Of a stretch of 64,000 nt of DNA, positions 43,007-53,413 are shown one piece after another. The notes under the pieces are model-generated. The model was not told the origin of the DNA. It saw only the letters and a list, made by a program, of their open reading frames with translations, and searched no databases. Made by a program: the position numbers and the translations under genes. Position 1 is the stretch's first letter. Every line of letters starts with the position of its first letter. Source of the stretch: Gammaproteobacteria bacterium RIFCSPHIGHO2_12_FULL_41_20 (lineage in GTDB: Bacteria > Pseudomonadota > Gammaproteobacteria > DSM-16500); the NCBI GenBank assembly GCA_001801575.1, contig MGYC01000008.1, positions 1 through 64,000 of the forward strand, in the 5' to 3' direction.

Positions 43007-44210
43007 GTTTAAGATGGCTGTTGTAACAGGTACGCGAGCAGAATATAGCTTGTTATATTGGTTAATGAAAGAAATTCAAAATGATCCAGATATACAGTTG
43101 CAGCTCATTGTAACAGGAATGCATCTTTCACCAGAATTTGGATTAACCTATCAATTGATAGAGGCTGATGGCTTTAAGATTGATGCAAAAGTTGAAATGT
43201 TATTATCAACTGATTCGGCCGCAGGGATCACTAAATCAGTTGGATTGGGTATGATTGGATTTGCGGATGCTTTGCAAAGGTTATCACCTGATATCTTGAT
43301 TTTATTAGGAGATCGCTTTGAGCTACTGGCTGCAGCGCAAGCCGCATTAATACAGAAGATTCCATTAGCACACATCCATGGAGGTGAACTTTCTGAAGGA
43401 GCGATAGATGATGCGATTAGACATTCCATTACAAAAATGTCTCATTTACATTTTGTTGCAGCTGAAATATATCAAAAACGTGTCATTCAACTTGGTGAAC
43501 ATCCAGAGAGAGTGTTTAACGTTGGTGCTCCAGGATTAGAGCGTATTGCAAAATTAAAATTATTAGCTCAATCTGAATTAGAAAAAAAAATAAACTTTCA
43601 ACTGGGAACGCAAAACTTTTTAGTGACTTATCATCCCGAAACCATTCATTCAAATGAAAATAAATCTGCTTTAATCGCTTTATTTTGTGCATTAGATCAC
43701 TTTCCACAAGCAAAACTTATTTTTACAAAAGCTAATGCGGATGAAATGGGTAGGTTGATTAATTTGGAAATTGATCAATATATCTTGAAAAGAAATCAGC
43801 GAGCAATTTCATATGTTACCCTTGGAGATATTAATTATTTAAGCCTGTTACAGTTTGTAGATGTTGTAATTGGTAATTCTTCTAGTGGTTTGATTGAAGT
43901 ACCCTATTTTCATAAACCCACTGTTAATATTGGTAATCGTCAATTAAATCGTTTGCGTGCTTCTTCCGTGATTAATTGTCAAGCTAAAAAGAATGCAATC
44001 ATTACTGCAATAGAACGAGCATTATCTGCTGAATTCCAAATGACTTTGAAAAATATGACGTCACCATATAAACAAGATAATACTGCTAATAAAATAAAAA
44101 ATATTTTAAAAAAAACGAATCTTAAAAAGATTATTCATAAACATTTCTATGATATCCAAATAAATTTAAGAGAATTCCATGAAAAAAAACAAAACCTTCA
44201 TTATAGCTGA
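42984..44210 (+). CDS. legG: LegG/NeuC-type hydrolysing nucleotide-sugar 2-epimerase
   Basis: The 408-residue protein has AVVTGTRAEYSLLYWLMKEI, LIVTGMHLSPEFGLTY, LLGDRFELLAAAQAAL, the catalytic-region IHGGELSEGAIDDAIRHSITKMSHLHF and VIGNSSSGLIEVPYF. These are features of the hydrolysing 2-epimerases (NeuC, LegG), which release a 2-epimerised diamino sugar from its nucleotide. AGGAG lies six bases before the ATG, inside legC. It overlaps legC by 23 bases and legI by 32 bases. The product would be the substrate of LegI. Confidence 0.9.
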   Translation: MSPTTPFKFKMAVVTGTRAEYSLLYWLMKEIQNDPDIQLQLIVTGMHLSPEFGLTYQLIEADGFKIDAKVEMLLSTDSAAGITKSVGLGMIGFADALQRLSPDILILLGDRFELLAAAQAALIQKIPLAHIHGGELSEGAIDDAIRHSITKMSHLHFVAAEIYQKRVIQLGEHPERVFNVGAPGLERIAKLKLLAQSELEKKINFQLGTQNFLVTYHPETIHSNENKSALIALFCALDHFPQAKLIFTKANADEMGRLINLEIDQYILKRNQRAISYVTLGDINYLSLLQFVDVVIGNSSSGLIEVPYFHKPTVNIGNRQLNRLRASSVINCQAKKNAIITAIERALSAEFQMTLKNMTSPYKQDNTANKIKNILKKTNLKKIIHKHFYDIQINLREFHEKKQNLHYS

Positions 44211-45264
44211 AGCGGGGGTTAATCATAATGGTTCCCTAGAATTAGCAGAAAAAATGGTAGATGTTGCCGTAGAAGCAGGTACAGATGCTATTAAGTTTCA
44301 AACCTTTTCAGCGGATCAACTTGTTACAAAAACCGCACTTAAAGCAGAATATCAACTTAACACGACAAGCATTCATGAATCACAATATGAAATGTTAAAG
44401 AGATTGGAATTAAGTAAAGAAGATCATTTGCATCTCTACCATTATTGTGCTAAACGTAATATACAATTTTTATCTACGCCATTCGATCAAAAAAGTGTAA
44501 GTTTTTTGATAGATACTTTACAGCTACCGATTATTAAAATTTCTTCTGGTGAAATTACAACAGCTCCATTGTTATTGCAAATCGCTAAAAGTGATTGTAA
44601 TGTCATTCTTTCTACAGGTATGGCAACGTTAGGAGATATTGAAACAGCATTAGGTGTGCTCGCCTTTGGTTATCTGTATGATAAATATAACAAACCTTCT
44701 AACCAATCTTTTTTACAAGCTTATTGTTCTGAAGAAGGTCAAAAAATTTTAAAAGAAAAAGTTACACTATTGCATTGTACTTCTGAATATCCCGTAGATT
44801 TTGCTAACATTAATTTATCAGTTTTAGACACTCTAAAATTGGCTTTTCATCTGCCTGTTGGTTACTCTGATCACTCAAAAGGTATTGCAGTACCCATTGC
44901 AGCTGTTGCTAAAGGAGCGGTGCTGATTGAAAAACACTTTACATTAGGACGTGATATGAGTGGCCCAGATCATCTTGCTTCATTGGAACCACATGAGTTA
45001 AAGAATATGGTTAATGCCATTCGTGAAATCGAATTGGCATTAGGGGATAGCTGTAAAAGGCCAACTGCTTTAGAATTAAGCACACAAAAAATAATAAGAA
45101 AAAGTCTTGTTGCATTATGTCCAATTCAAAATGGTGAATTGTTTTCTGAAAAAAATTTGGGTATAAAAAGAGCTGGAGACGGAATTTCTTCTATACATTA
45201 TTGGAATTTTATCCAACAACCGGCAAGTCGTAATTACAATGTAGATGAACTCATTAACGAATAA
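44179..45264 (+). CDS. legI: legionaminic acid synthase (NeuB family)
   Basis: The 361-residue enzyme has FIIAEAGVNHNGSLELA, AIKFQTFSADQLVT, AEYQLNTTSIHESQYEML, FLSTPFD, LLHCTSEYPVDFANINL, GYSDHSKGI and EKHFTLGRDMSGPDH, then a C-terminal antifreeze-like SAF domain (SLVALCPIQNGELF). NeuB enzymes condense phosphoenolpyruvate with a six-carbon amino sugar to the nine-carbon acid. The AEYQ...ESQ..M pattern is the one I associate with LegI rather than with PseI. It overlaps legG by 32 bases and ends the legCGI run. Confidence 0.9.
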   Translation: MKKNKTFIIAEAGVNHNGSLELAEKMVDVAVEAGTDAIKFQTFSADQLVTKTALKAEYQLNTTSIHESQYEMLKRLELSKEDHLHLYHYCAKRNIQFLSTPFDQKSVSFLIDTLQLPIIKISSGEITTAPLLLQIAKSDCNVILSTGMATLGDIETALGVLAFGYLYDKYNKPSNQSFLQAYCSEEGQKILKEKVTLLHCTSEYPVDFANINLSVLDTLKLAFHLPVGYSDHSKGIAVPIAAVAKGAVLIEKHFTLGRDMSGPDHLASLEPHELKNMVNAIREIELALGDSCKRPTALELSTQKIIRKSLVALCPIQNGELFSEKNLGIKRAGDGISSIHYWNFIQQPASRNYNVDELINE

Positions 45265-46658
<1,394 letters not shown>

Positions 46659-46661
46659 TTC

Positions 46662-47849
46662 ATGTCACTCATTCCCTATGGACATCATCATATTGATCAG
46701 AGTGATATGGATGCAGTAACAGAGGCTTTACGTTCTAATTGGTTAACGCAAGGCCCTTTAATCAATACTTTTGAAGACAAGATATCAGCCTATTGTGAGG
46801 CAAAATATGCAGTAGCTGTATGTAATGCCACAGCAGCATTGCATTTAGCATATCTTGCCTTAAAATTGAAGGCAGGGGATATTCTATGGACTACACCTAA
46901 TACTTTTGTTGCAACTGCTAATGCGGCATTGTTCTGTGGAGCTAGCGTTGATTTTGTGGATATAGATGCAAAGACGTACAATATGTGTCCTTATGCATTG
47001 GCTGAGAAACTTAAAAAAGCGGTAAAGACAGGAAAACTTCCAAAGATAGTTGTCCCAGTACATTTTGCTGGACAATCTTGTGATATGGAAGCTATTAAGC
47101 AATTAGCGGATCATTATCATTTTAAAATTGTGGAAGATGCAAGTCATGCTATTGGTGGATTATATAAAAAGCGTCCCATAGGTAACTGCCAATATTCTGA
47201 TATTACTGTATTTAGTTTTCATCCTGTCAAAATTATTACGACAGGTGAAGGTGGGATGGCAGTCACAAATAATTCTGAACTTGCGAAAAAAATGCAACTT
47301 TTACGATCTCATGGCATTATTCGTGATGAAAATAGGATGTCTGAAAAATCACATGGTGTATGGTATTATCAACAAATTAATTTGGGGTTTAATTATCGAA
47401 TCACAGACTTGCAATGTGCACTAGGGCTAAGTCAATTACAAAGAATTAATAAGTTTGTTCATAGAAGAAATATATTAGCGGAGCGATACAATAGTTATTT
47501 ATCTAAGTTTCCCATGATTTTACCCTCGATTATGTTTGATAATTACTCAGCATATCACTTATATGTCATTCAAATAGATCCTAGCCAAACGAGTATCTCA
47601 CGTAAAGTTTTGTTTGATTATTTACGAACGGTTGGTATTAATGTAAATGTGCATTACATTCCCGTACATCTACAGCCTTATTATCGACAATTTGGATTTC
47701 AGAAAGGTGATTTTCCTATCGCGGAAACTTATTATCAATATACGTTAACGTTACCACTTTATTACGATTTGAGCGATAATGATCAAGATTTTATTATTAA
47801 GGAATTAAAAATAGGAATATGTCATGGAAGTACTTGCCATTTTAAATGA
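46662..47849 (+). CDS. pseC: PseC-type UDP-4-keto-sugar aminotransferase
   Basis: The 395-residue PLP enzyme begins MSLIPYGHHHIDQSDMDAV and has SNWLTQGPLINTFE, VCNATAALHLAYLAL, IVEDASHAIGGLY, and FSFHPVKIITTGEGG with the Schiff-base Lys at about 190. It also has VHYIPVHLQPYYRQFGF. These are PseC landmarks, giving the 4-amino-altrose derivative from the PseB product. The last dozen residues (ICHGSTCHFK) do not look like a natural family end, so the 3' end may have been altered by a rearrangement. The gene runs toward legB on the opposite strand. Confidence 0.88.
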   Translation: MSLIPYGHHHIDQSDMDAVTEALRSNWLTQGPLINTFEDKISAYCEAKYAVAVCNATAALHLAYLALKLKAGDILWTTPNTFVATANAALFCGASVDFVDIDAKTYNMCPYALAEKLKKAVKTGKLPKIVVPVHFAGQSCDMEAIKQLADHYHFKIVEDASHAIGGLYKKRPIGNCQYSDITVFSFHPVKIITTGEGGMAVTNNSELAKKMQLLRSHGIIRDENRMSEKSHGVWYYQQINLGFNYRITDLQCALGLSQLQRINKFVHRRNILAERYNSYLSKFPMILPSIMFDNYSAYHLYVIQIDPSQTSISRKVLFDYLRTVGINVNVHYIPVHLQPYYRQFGFQKGDFPIAETYYQYTLTLPLYYDLSDNDQDFIIKELKIGICHGSTCHFK

Positions 47850-47892
47850 AGAATTTAGTTTTGAGTTTGTGCATACTTTATACGTTATATAA
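47824..47892 (+). pseudogene. possible vestigial start of a cytidylyltransferase behind pseC
   Basis: An ATG with AGGA eight bases upstream opens MEVLAI inside the pseC end, then runs 16 unrelated codons to TAA. MxVLAI is the usual start of PseF-type CMP-pseudaminate synthetases (followed by IPARGGS), and PseF often follows PseC. Only six codons agree, so this is a weak reading. Confidence 0.2.
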
Positions 47893-48888
47893 AGTCGATT
47901 GATAATATTTCATATTTTCTGTTGCCTGATACCACTTAATGGTTTCTTTTAGTCCTCTAATAAAACCTTCTTTTCCACTATATTGCGGCTGCCAATCTGT
48001 TAGTTGTAACGCTCTACGATTATCTGCCCACAAACGCTCCACCTCACTTTTGGGAGGACGAAGACGCTGTTTATCTTGAATTACTTCTATACTGGCACCC
48101 ATCTGATTTGCTATCAATTGTACTGTGTTTGCCATTGAAATTTCAAAATTACTGCCAAAATTTACTACTTCGCCAATCACTCGATCTGATTTTGCCATTT
48201 CAATAAATCCCGAGACTGTATCCGCAACGAATGAAAAATCTCTTGTAGGAGAAAGAGAACCTAATTGGATTTTCTTTTGCCCTGCATGTATTTGCATAAT
48301 AACCGTTGGAATAAACGCACGGGTAGACTGCCTCGGTCCAAAAGTATTAAACGGACGAATAATACTAACTGGAACCTCAAATGAGGTATAAAACGACATA
48401 GCGATTTGATCCGCACCAATCTTACTAGCCGAATAGGGAGATTGGGCTTGCAATGGATGCGCCTCATCAATTGGCACATAGCGAGCAGTTCCATATACTT
48501 CGCTCGTTGAAGTATGAATTATTTTTTGAACGCCTAATTCTAGTGATGCCTGTACAATATTTAATGTTCCATTTATATTTGTATCAATGTAACTATATGG
48601 AGAATAATAGGAATAAGGAATACCAATTAAAGCTGCCAAATGCAAAACAATGCCGCATTCCTTCATGGCTTTCTTCACACACCCAATGTCTCGAATATCT
48701 CCCTTTTGTATTTCAATAGAGTCTTTTATTACTGATGGCAATGTATCTAGCCAACCGTTAGTTCCAAAAGAATTATAACAAACAAATGCCCTAACAGAGC
48801 ATCCGATGCTAACCAAACGCTCAACAAGATGAGAGCCAATAAAACCATCAGCCCCTGTAACGAAGATTTTCTCAGCTAATAAGTTCAT
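47878..48888 (-). CDS. legB: LegB-type NAD-dependent nucleotide-sugar 4,6-dehydratase
   Basis: About 336 residues from MNLLAEKIFVTGADGFIGSHL; an earlier in-frame ATG at 48945 would add 19 residues. It has FVCYNSFGTNGWLDTL, LHLAALIGIPYSYYSP, TSTSEVYGTARYVPIDE, SPYSASKIGADQIA (YxxxK), RPFNTFGPRQSTRAFIP and LGSLSPTRDFSFVADT. These match LegB, which forms the 4-keto-6-deoxy sugar nucleotide opening the legionaminate route (GDP-linked in Campylobacter). It is on the - strand, convergent with pseC, away from legCGI, which shows rearrangement. PtmE at 55736 would supply its GDP-linked substrate. Confidence 0.9.
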   Translation of the reverse strand: MNLLAEKIFVTGADGFIGSHLVERLVSIGCSVRAFVCYNSFGTNGWLDTLPSVIKDSIEIQKGDIRDIGCVKKAMKECGIVLHLAALIGIPYSYYSPYSYIDTNINGTLNIVQASLELGVQKIIHTSTSEVYGTARYVPIDEAHPLQAQSPYSASKIGADQIAMSFYTSFEVPVSIIRPFNTFGPRQSTRAFIPTVIMQIHAGQKKIQLGSLSPTRDFSFVADTVSGFIEMAKSDRVIGEVVNFGSNFEISMANTVQLIANQMGASIEVIQDKQRLRPPKSEVERLWADNRRALQLTDWQPQYSGKEGFIRGLKETIKWYQATENMKYYQSTLYNV

Positions 48889-48945
48889 AATTACTACATT
48901 ACCCGCTAGCAAATGGCAGCTTAATAAAGTACGCTTGGCGTACAT

Positions 48946-49203
48946 GAGAACATTATTTATAATTTTTGTATTCTATTGTCAAGCGAACTATACTCTTTGC
49001 GGCGATTCCTGCTGAAGCCGTCATCGCCACGCCCGCACAAAACGCTCGCTTCCAAAGAACGTCCTTGTAAGTTACTGCTGTACGTTTGCTCTTTCCACTT
49101 AAACGCTTTCCGCCAGAGACTGGTGAAGTATACTTTTTGCAGTGTAATGGGTATATAATCTTGCCTAATGTGAGAATATTTCCATTTTTATAGTTTTTAA
49201 ATA
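48946..49203. other. GC-richer intergenic island with imperfect direct repeats
   Basis: Between two divergent genes lies sequence richer in G+C than its surroundings. The 20-base stretches 48985-49004 and 49125-49144 agree at 16 positions (TATACT-TTTGC core). On the - strand a frame stays open for about 85 codons and reads KRTAVTYKDVLWKRAFCAGV, then AMTASAGIAAKSIVR, with no start codon or ribosome site near its beginning. I do not recognise it. It may be a repeat element or a gene remnant. Confidence 0.4.
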
Positions 49204-50163
49204 ATGATCAAAATGACTCCGGTTTCCAAACCCATTGTTTTTGGTGCATCTGGCTTTATAGGGCAGCATTTTATTAAAAAAGTCGGGCTTGATAAGTGTC
49301 TACCTATCACACGCACTGCTCAAGGCTGTAATAATTGGATTGAAGCAGACTTACTAAAGCTGAATTCTATTAAATCTGCGTTGAAACTTAGCGCCACTGT
49401 TATTAATCTTGCCTATTCTTATCAGTCTTCAGCTAATGAAAATATAAGAATGGCCAAAAATTTGGCGCAAACATGCCTTCAATCTAATATCTCCAGATTA
49501 ATACATTGTTCAACTGCGATGGTTTTTGGGAATAATTCTTCATCTTTTTTGGATGAGGAATCTATATGTTATCCGGAAACCATTTATGAGAAGACAAAAT
49601 ATGATATAGAGAGAATTTTTTTAGAGGTAGCTAGCGATAAGCTGAAGGTGTGTATTTTGCGACCAACAGGGGTAATTGGTGCCGGTGGGCAAAATCTTAA
49701 AAAAATGTTATTTAAAATTCGACACGGAAATTCTATAACCAATTTTATTCGTTCATCAATTCATGGAACACGCCTATTAAATCTTATACCCGTCAAAGAC
49801 GTGGTAAGAGCATTATTACACTTAACCGAATATACATCTATTTCTTCCGGAATATTTATTTGTTCTGCTGATGATGATCCTAATAATCGATATGATAAAG
49901 TGGAAGAATTAATGCGTTCATTTTTGATGAAACAACCACGAATAAAATCAATTAAATTACCCACTTTTTTTCTTAATATGCTGTTGCAGATTTACCGATC
50001 TGGGAGTGGTTGTTTTGCAAATCGTTATTACTCAGCAGAAAAACTTTTTTCTACGGGATTCCAAAGATCTATTTCCATTTCTAATGCTATTAGTGATTTT
50101 GTAGGGGCTGTTGACAATTTAAATCTCGTAGCGAAAAAAGAGGGGTCGAGACAAAATGAGTAA
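49204..50163 (+). CDS. NAD-dependent epimerase/dehydratase family SDR
   Basis: The 319-residue protein has PIVFGASGFIGQHFIKK, an SDR nucleotide fold, then VINLAYSYQSSA, RLIHCSTAMVFG and ETIYEKTKYDIERIF with YxxxK. The sugar-SDR strand is CILRPTGVIGAGGQNLKK. The C-terminal part with YDKVEELMRSFLM is like that of reductases acting on nucleotide-linked or lipid-linked keto sugars. It starts a + strand run with a glycosyltransferase, a deacetylase and an acyltransferase. A second Met three codons in (MTPVSK) is an alternative start. The precise reaction is not deducible. Confidence 0.75.
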   Translation: MIKMTPVSKPIVFGASGFIGQHFIKKVGLDKCLPITRTAQGCNNWIEADLLKLNSIKSALKLSATVINLAYSYQSSANENIRMAKNLAQTCLQSNISRLIHCSTAMVFGNNSSSFLDEESICYPETIYEKTKYDIERIFLEVASDKLKVCILRPTGVIGAGGQNLKKMLFKIRHGNSITNFIRSSIHGTRLLNLIPVKDVVRALLHLTEYTSISSGIFICSADDDPNNRYDKVEELMRSFLMKQPRIKSIKLPTFFLNMLLQIYRSGSGCFANRYYSAEKLFSTGFQRSISISNAISDFVGAVDNLNLVAKKEGSRQNE

Positions 50164-50186
50164 AAATTTGAGGAGAATAAAGCAAG

Positions 50187-51275
50187 ATGCGGTTTATAAC
50201 ACCTAAAACTGAAACGCTACAGGAATATAATTATAAATCATATCTTTTTAATCTTTCATATTCCTATCTTGGTGGCGCGTTGAAAAGAATTTTAGCCTAT
50301 TTAGAATGGTTTGATAAGCACGGTGGGTCTTGTTTTGCCTTAAATTCTAGATTAAAAGGAATTGAAAAAAAATTTCCTAATAATCATTATTGTTTTGTAC
50401 GGCAAAATCCAACCGCAAAAGTATTTAATTATTCATCACGGCTTAATCAATTCATCAGTGATATTGGAAAAATTGATTTTTACTATTCATATGGTATTCC
50501 CCTGCCATGCAAGGTAGGAAGAGTCAACTGGCTTCATATCGGCAATGTTTTACCTTTTGTTGGATTAGGTTATGTATCTTTCAAGCGCTCTTTAGAGTTA
50601 AAGCTCTTGGGTTTATTGATTAAAAAAAGTATGCGATATGCCGATATTATTTCGGCAGAATCAGAGTTTTCTCTGAGTTTACTAGATCGCTCTTTCAAAG
50701 ATAAGTTTGTTGTATCTGTCAATGGAAGTGATGAAGAAATCAGTACTTACAAAAACAACTTGTTTTTTAACAATATTGAAAATATAGCAGTGGCTGTAGG
50801 CACATGTCGATATAAATGCATTGATGATGTTTACAAAATTTATTTACACCTCCGGCAATCTAATCCAGATCTTCGTCTTATTATTACAGGTATAAAAGAA
50901 GATGTTCCAGCTCGTGTACAAAAAGATAATTTAGTGGTTTTGTGTGGCATATTGCCACAATTAGACGTATGCAATCTATTAAAGAAAGCAAAATACTATA
51001 TAACAACAACGATCATAGAAAATTCTTATAACGCTGCATCAGAAGGTGCATTCCTTGCTAAAGAATCATTCCTGTCGGATATTGGTCCTCACCGAAAATT
51101 ACTAAAGAATGTAAAATATAATGTGATTAATAATTTGAATACAAGAGTGCCAAGTTTACATGTCCATCGAGAGGATATGAATGTAAATAATTTAAAATCA
51201 TGGGATCAAATTATTAAGGATATCATTCAAATCCAGAGGTCACATTACACTTGTCAATTGACAGATATTGTATGA
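50187..51275 (+). CDS. glycosyltransferase, GT4-like (GT-B)
   Basis: The 362-residue protein looks like a GT-B enzyme. A first domain has SYLGGALKRILAYLEWF and VNWLHIGNVLPF, a middle part ISAESEFSLSLL and FVVSVNGSDEEI, and a second domain IAVAVGTCRYKCIDDVYKIYLHL, LRLIITGIKED and VVLCGILPQLDVCNLLKKAKY. The expected glutamate region reads ENSYNAASEGAFLAKESFLSDIG. This fits GT4, though the EX7E motif is not exact. AGGAG lies ten bases before the ATG. It follows the SDR by 23 bases and precedes a PIG-L deacetylase. Confidence 0.72.
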   Translation: MRFITPKTETLQEYNYKSYLFNLSYSYLGGALKRILAYLEWFDKHGGSCFALNSRLKGIEKKFPNNHYCFVRQNPTAKVFNYSSRLNQFISDIGKIDFYYSYGIPLPCKVGRVNWLHIGNVLPFVGLGYVSFKRSLELKLLGLLIKKSMRYADIISAESEFSLSLLDRSFKDKFVVSVNGSDEEISTYKNNLFFNNIENIAVAVGTCRYKCIDDVYKIYLHLRQSNPDLRLIITGIKEDVPARVQKDNLVVLCGILPQLDVCNLLKKAKYYITTTIIENSYNAASEGAFLAKESFLSDIGPHRKLLKNVKYNVINNLNTRVPSLHVHREDMNVNNLKSWDQIIKDIIQIQRSHYTCQLTDIV

Positions 51276-51329
51276 ATCCAGTAGCATCATTTTCTTACTA
51301 AACTTATGCGAAAGATGAAGGAACATGTG

Positions 51330-51971
51330 ATGAACATACTGGCCGTCGGCGCACACTGGGATGATATTGAGCTCGGATGTAGCTTAACTTTAAAAAAATT
51401 AAAGGATAAAGGTCACCGCATCTTATCTGTTGTGGTATGTGGTTCCAATTACGGAGAAAATGCAACCGAAGGTATGGCAGAAGATGAAGCCCTAAGATGT
51501 GGACTAAATGCATTTCAATTAATTGGAGTAGAGTATATTCCAACAACCAAAGAACCTAATAGCCAATTAACATACAACAAAAAAATCATGCAACTTCTTG
51601 AAAGTGTCGCTAATAAATATAAAATCGATACAGTATTCACCCATTGGTTTGGAGATGTAAACACAGATCACCAAACAGTCTGGAAAATATCTCGAACAGC
51701 CTTTAGAAACGTGAGAAATTTTCTTATGTATCAATCAAATGCATATGATGACCATGTAAATTTTTTCAAGCCAAATGTATTCTTTAGTTTCAATAATAAA
51801 GAATATAGCCTCAAGGAGACATTGCTTTCACAATATGTAACGGAATGGGCACAAAGACAAGCACGATGGAAAAGAGAAATCTTTGAGAGAGAAAGATACT
51901 GGGGGTTTCTATCTGGAAATGAATATGCTGAAGGATTTCAAATAAGCAAACTCGTGGATTTCATTATATAA
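51330..51971 (+). CDS. PIG-L/LmbE-type N-acetylglucosaminyl deacetylase
   Basis: About 213 residues from MNILAVGAHWDDIELG; AAGGA upstream of 51330 supports this start, although the frame opens 24 bases earlier (MRKMKEHV). The zinc motif AHWDDIE and the second metal region FGDVNTDHQTVWK are those of the PIG-L family, with RTAFRNV for the substrate loop. The family removes acetyl groups from GlcNAc in lipid-linked or nucleotide-linked form. The next gene encodes a hexapeptide acyltransferase 23 bases downstream. The two could exchange one N-acyl group for another, by inference. Confidence 0.85.
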   Translation: MNILAVGAHWDDIELGCSLTLKKLKDKGHRILSVVVCGSNYGENATEGMAEDEALRCGLNAFQLIGVEYIPTTKEPNSQLTYNKKIMQLLESVANKYKIDTVFTHWFGDVNTDHQTVWKISRTAFRNVRNFLMYQSNAYDDHVNFFKPNVFFSFNNKEYSLKETLLSQYVTEWAQRQARWKREIFERERYWGFLSGNEYAEGFQISKLVDFII

Positions 51972-51994
51972 AAGATCACAAATGAGAGTCTATC

Positions 51995-52786
51995 ATGTTA
52001 AATAAGCATGCTTATGGTGAAAACGTTCAAATTGGAAAAAATTCGACAATTGCTCATAATGTCATTTTTATAGGACATGTTTTAATTGGAAATAATTGTA
52101 AAATTGGCAATAATGTTATTTTAAGATCCGTTGCAATTGGCGATAACACAATTGTAGAAGACAATACAATTCTTGGTTATGAAACTATTACCGGTCATTA
52201 TTACGATCAAAAACCGTTTCTAAAAAAAAATGTTCCTTTTAAAGACAGCGAATATAAAGTAATTATTGGGAAAAATGTCTTAATTAGAACCGGCGTTACC
52301 ATCTATCATGACACCACTATCGGTGATAATTGTTGGATAAACCATAATGCCTTGGTAAGAGAAGAAACAATTATATCAGCAGACATCTCTATCGGTTCGT
52401 ATACTGTTGTTGAAAATAAAGTTTTAATAGGAAAAAAATGTGCGATCCATAACCATGTGATGGTTTGCGGTGAAACAATCATCGAACCCTATGTATTTAT
52501 CGGACCTAACGTGACATTTACAAATAATTCCCCCATAGGCCATTTAAGAGATCTCCCCGCAACAATTAGGGGACCCAAATTGCGTTTGGGATGTGCGATC
52601 GGTGGAGGAGCCACCCTTTGTCCAGGGGTAGAAATAGGTCAGGAAGCGATAGTAGGTGCCGGTGCTATAGTAACTAAAGATGTTTCATCAAGAATAATCG
52701 TTGCAGGAAGTCCTGCTAAAAAAATAAAGGACGTAGATCCTAAAAGCTTTATAAAAAAGGAAATCCGTGATCAGTGTGAAACTTAG
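51995..52786 (+). CDS. long hexapeptide-repeat acyl/acetyltransferase
   Basis: The 263-residue protein is almost entirely hexapeptide repeats (VQIGKNSTIAHNVIFIGHVL and VIIGKNVLIRTGVTIYHD), with a late GPNVTFTNNSPIGHLRD loop. It ends VGAGAIVTKDVSSRIIVAGSPAKK, the usual closing of WlbB/WbbJ-like sugar N-acetyltransferases. It should acetylate an amino sugar as a trimer. It is the neighbour of the PIG-L deacetylase and a candidate for the LegH step, whose gene is otherwise not assigned. The repeat number (about 14 to 15 turns) is higher than in simple O-acetyltransferases. Confidence 0.8.
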   Translation: MLNKHAYGENVQIGKNSTIAHNVIFIGHVLIGNNCKIGNNVILRSVAIGDNTIVEDNTILGYETITGHYYDQKPFLKKNVPFKDSEYKVIIGKNVLIRTGVTIYHDTTIGDNCWINHNALVREETIISADISIGSYTVVENKVLIGKKCAIHNHVMVCGETIIEPYVFIGPNVTFTNNSPIGHLRDLPATIRGPKLRLGCAIGGGATLCPGVEIGQEAIVGAGAIVTKDVSSRIIVAGSPAKKIKDVDPKSFIKKEIRDQCET

Positions 52787-52828
52787 AAAAACCTCATTTA
52801 CTTTTTGTTGAGAGTTATACCAATAGTT

Positions 52829-53413
52829 TCATAGATTCCCGCTTTCGCGGGAATGACAATTCGGGTTAGCAGGAACACCTGTAATCGAATACTCTGGATC
52901 AACTATTTTAGTAGAAGCTCCAAGAAGAAGATTAAGACGTTTTTTTATTGTCTCTAAAGCCAATGATTGATTACCATGAGGCACTATTTTGAGTGCGGCC
53001 GCTTGCACTTTATGAATGGCAATACTTAACTCATCTACATTGTCTACTAGAAGTACTTTTCCACACGAATATAAGGTACTCCCAAATGTAACTTGATGAT
53101 TGTTGACATGCTCACCAAATTCAGCGCGCCTTGGCATAACAATGGGACATTTTCCTTTTCGCAAAGCATGATGAATACTGCCAGCACCCCCATGGAAAAT
53201 TAAAACTTCTGCATCATCAATATGTTGTGTAAAAGTATCCATATTAACAAAATCTATTCCATGGCATTCTTCCGAAAAAAAAGGAGTATGTCCATGTTGC
53301 ACAAGTATGGGCTTAGGAAGACATGCTGCCTGACTTTTAACTGCATCCAGTAGACGAGTAAAAGCTTGTTTACAATTACCCACTGAAACAAATGTCTTAT
53401 AACAAAGTTCCAA
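52829..53413 (-). CDS. PssE/Alg13-type glycosyltransferase subunit
   Basis: The 194-residue protein has TFVSVGNCKQAFTRLLDAV, ILVQHGHTPF, VLIFHGGAGSIHHALRKGK and CPIVMPRRAEFGEHVNNHQ, the GT28 C-terminal domain that binds the UDP-sugar in PssE/Alg13. It starts with TTG at 53413, with GGGAG six bases upstream inside the preceding pssD-like gene (17-base overlap). The last residues CHSRESGNL are encoded by a palindromic repeat, so the natural stop seems to have been lost or moved. With the pssD-like partner it should add a hexose to lipid-linked sugar. Confidence 0.83.
   Translation of the reverse strand: MELCYKTFVSVGNCKQAFTRLLDAVKSQAACLPKPILVQHGHTPFFSEECHGIDFVNMDTFTQHIDDAEVLIFHGGAGSIHHALRKGKCPIVMPRRAEFGEHVNNHQVTFGSTLYSCGKVLLVDNVDELSIAIHKVQAAALKIVPHGNQSLALETIKKRLNLLLGASTKIVDPEYSITGVPANPNCHSRESGNL
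52835..52854. repeat. REP-like palindrome, also encoding the end of the PssE-like protein
   Basis: ATTCCCGC (52835-52842) and GCGGGAAT (52847-52854) pair perfectly across TTTC. The surrounding ATTCCCGCTTTCGCGGGAATGAC is the common proteobacterial repeat whose translation reads CHSRESGN. It lies between convergent genes and could also end transcription on both strands. It overlaps the last codons of the - strand gene. Confidence 0.8.

Noticed and set aside
48976-49158. 60-codon + strand frame in the GC-richer island
   Set aside because: No ribosome site or known motif, and the opposite strand stays open over a longer stretch; treated as part of an unexplained island.
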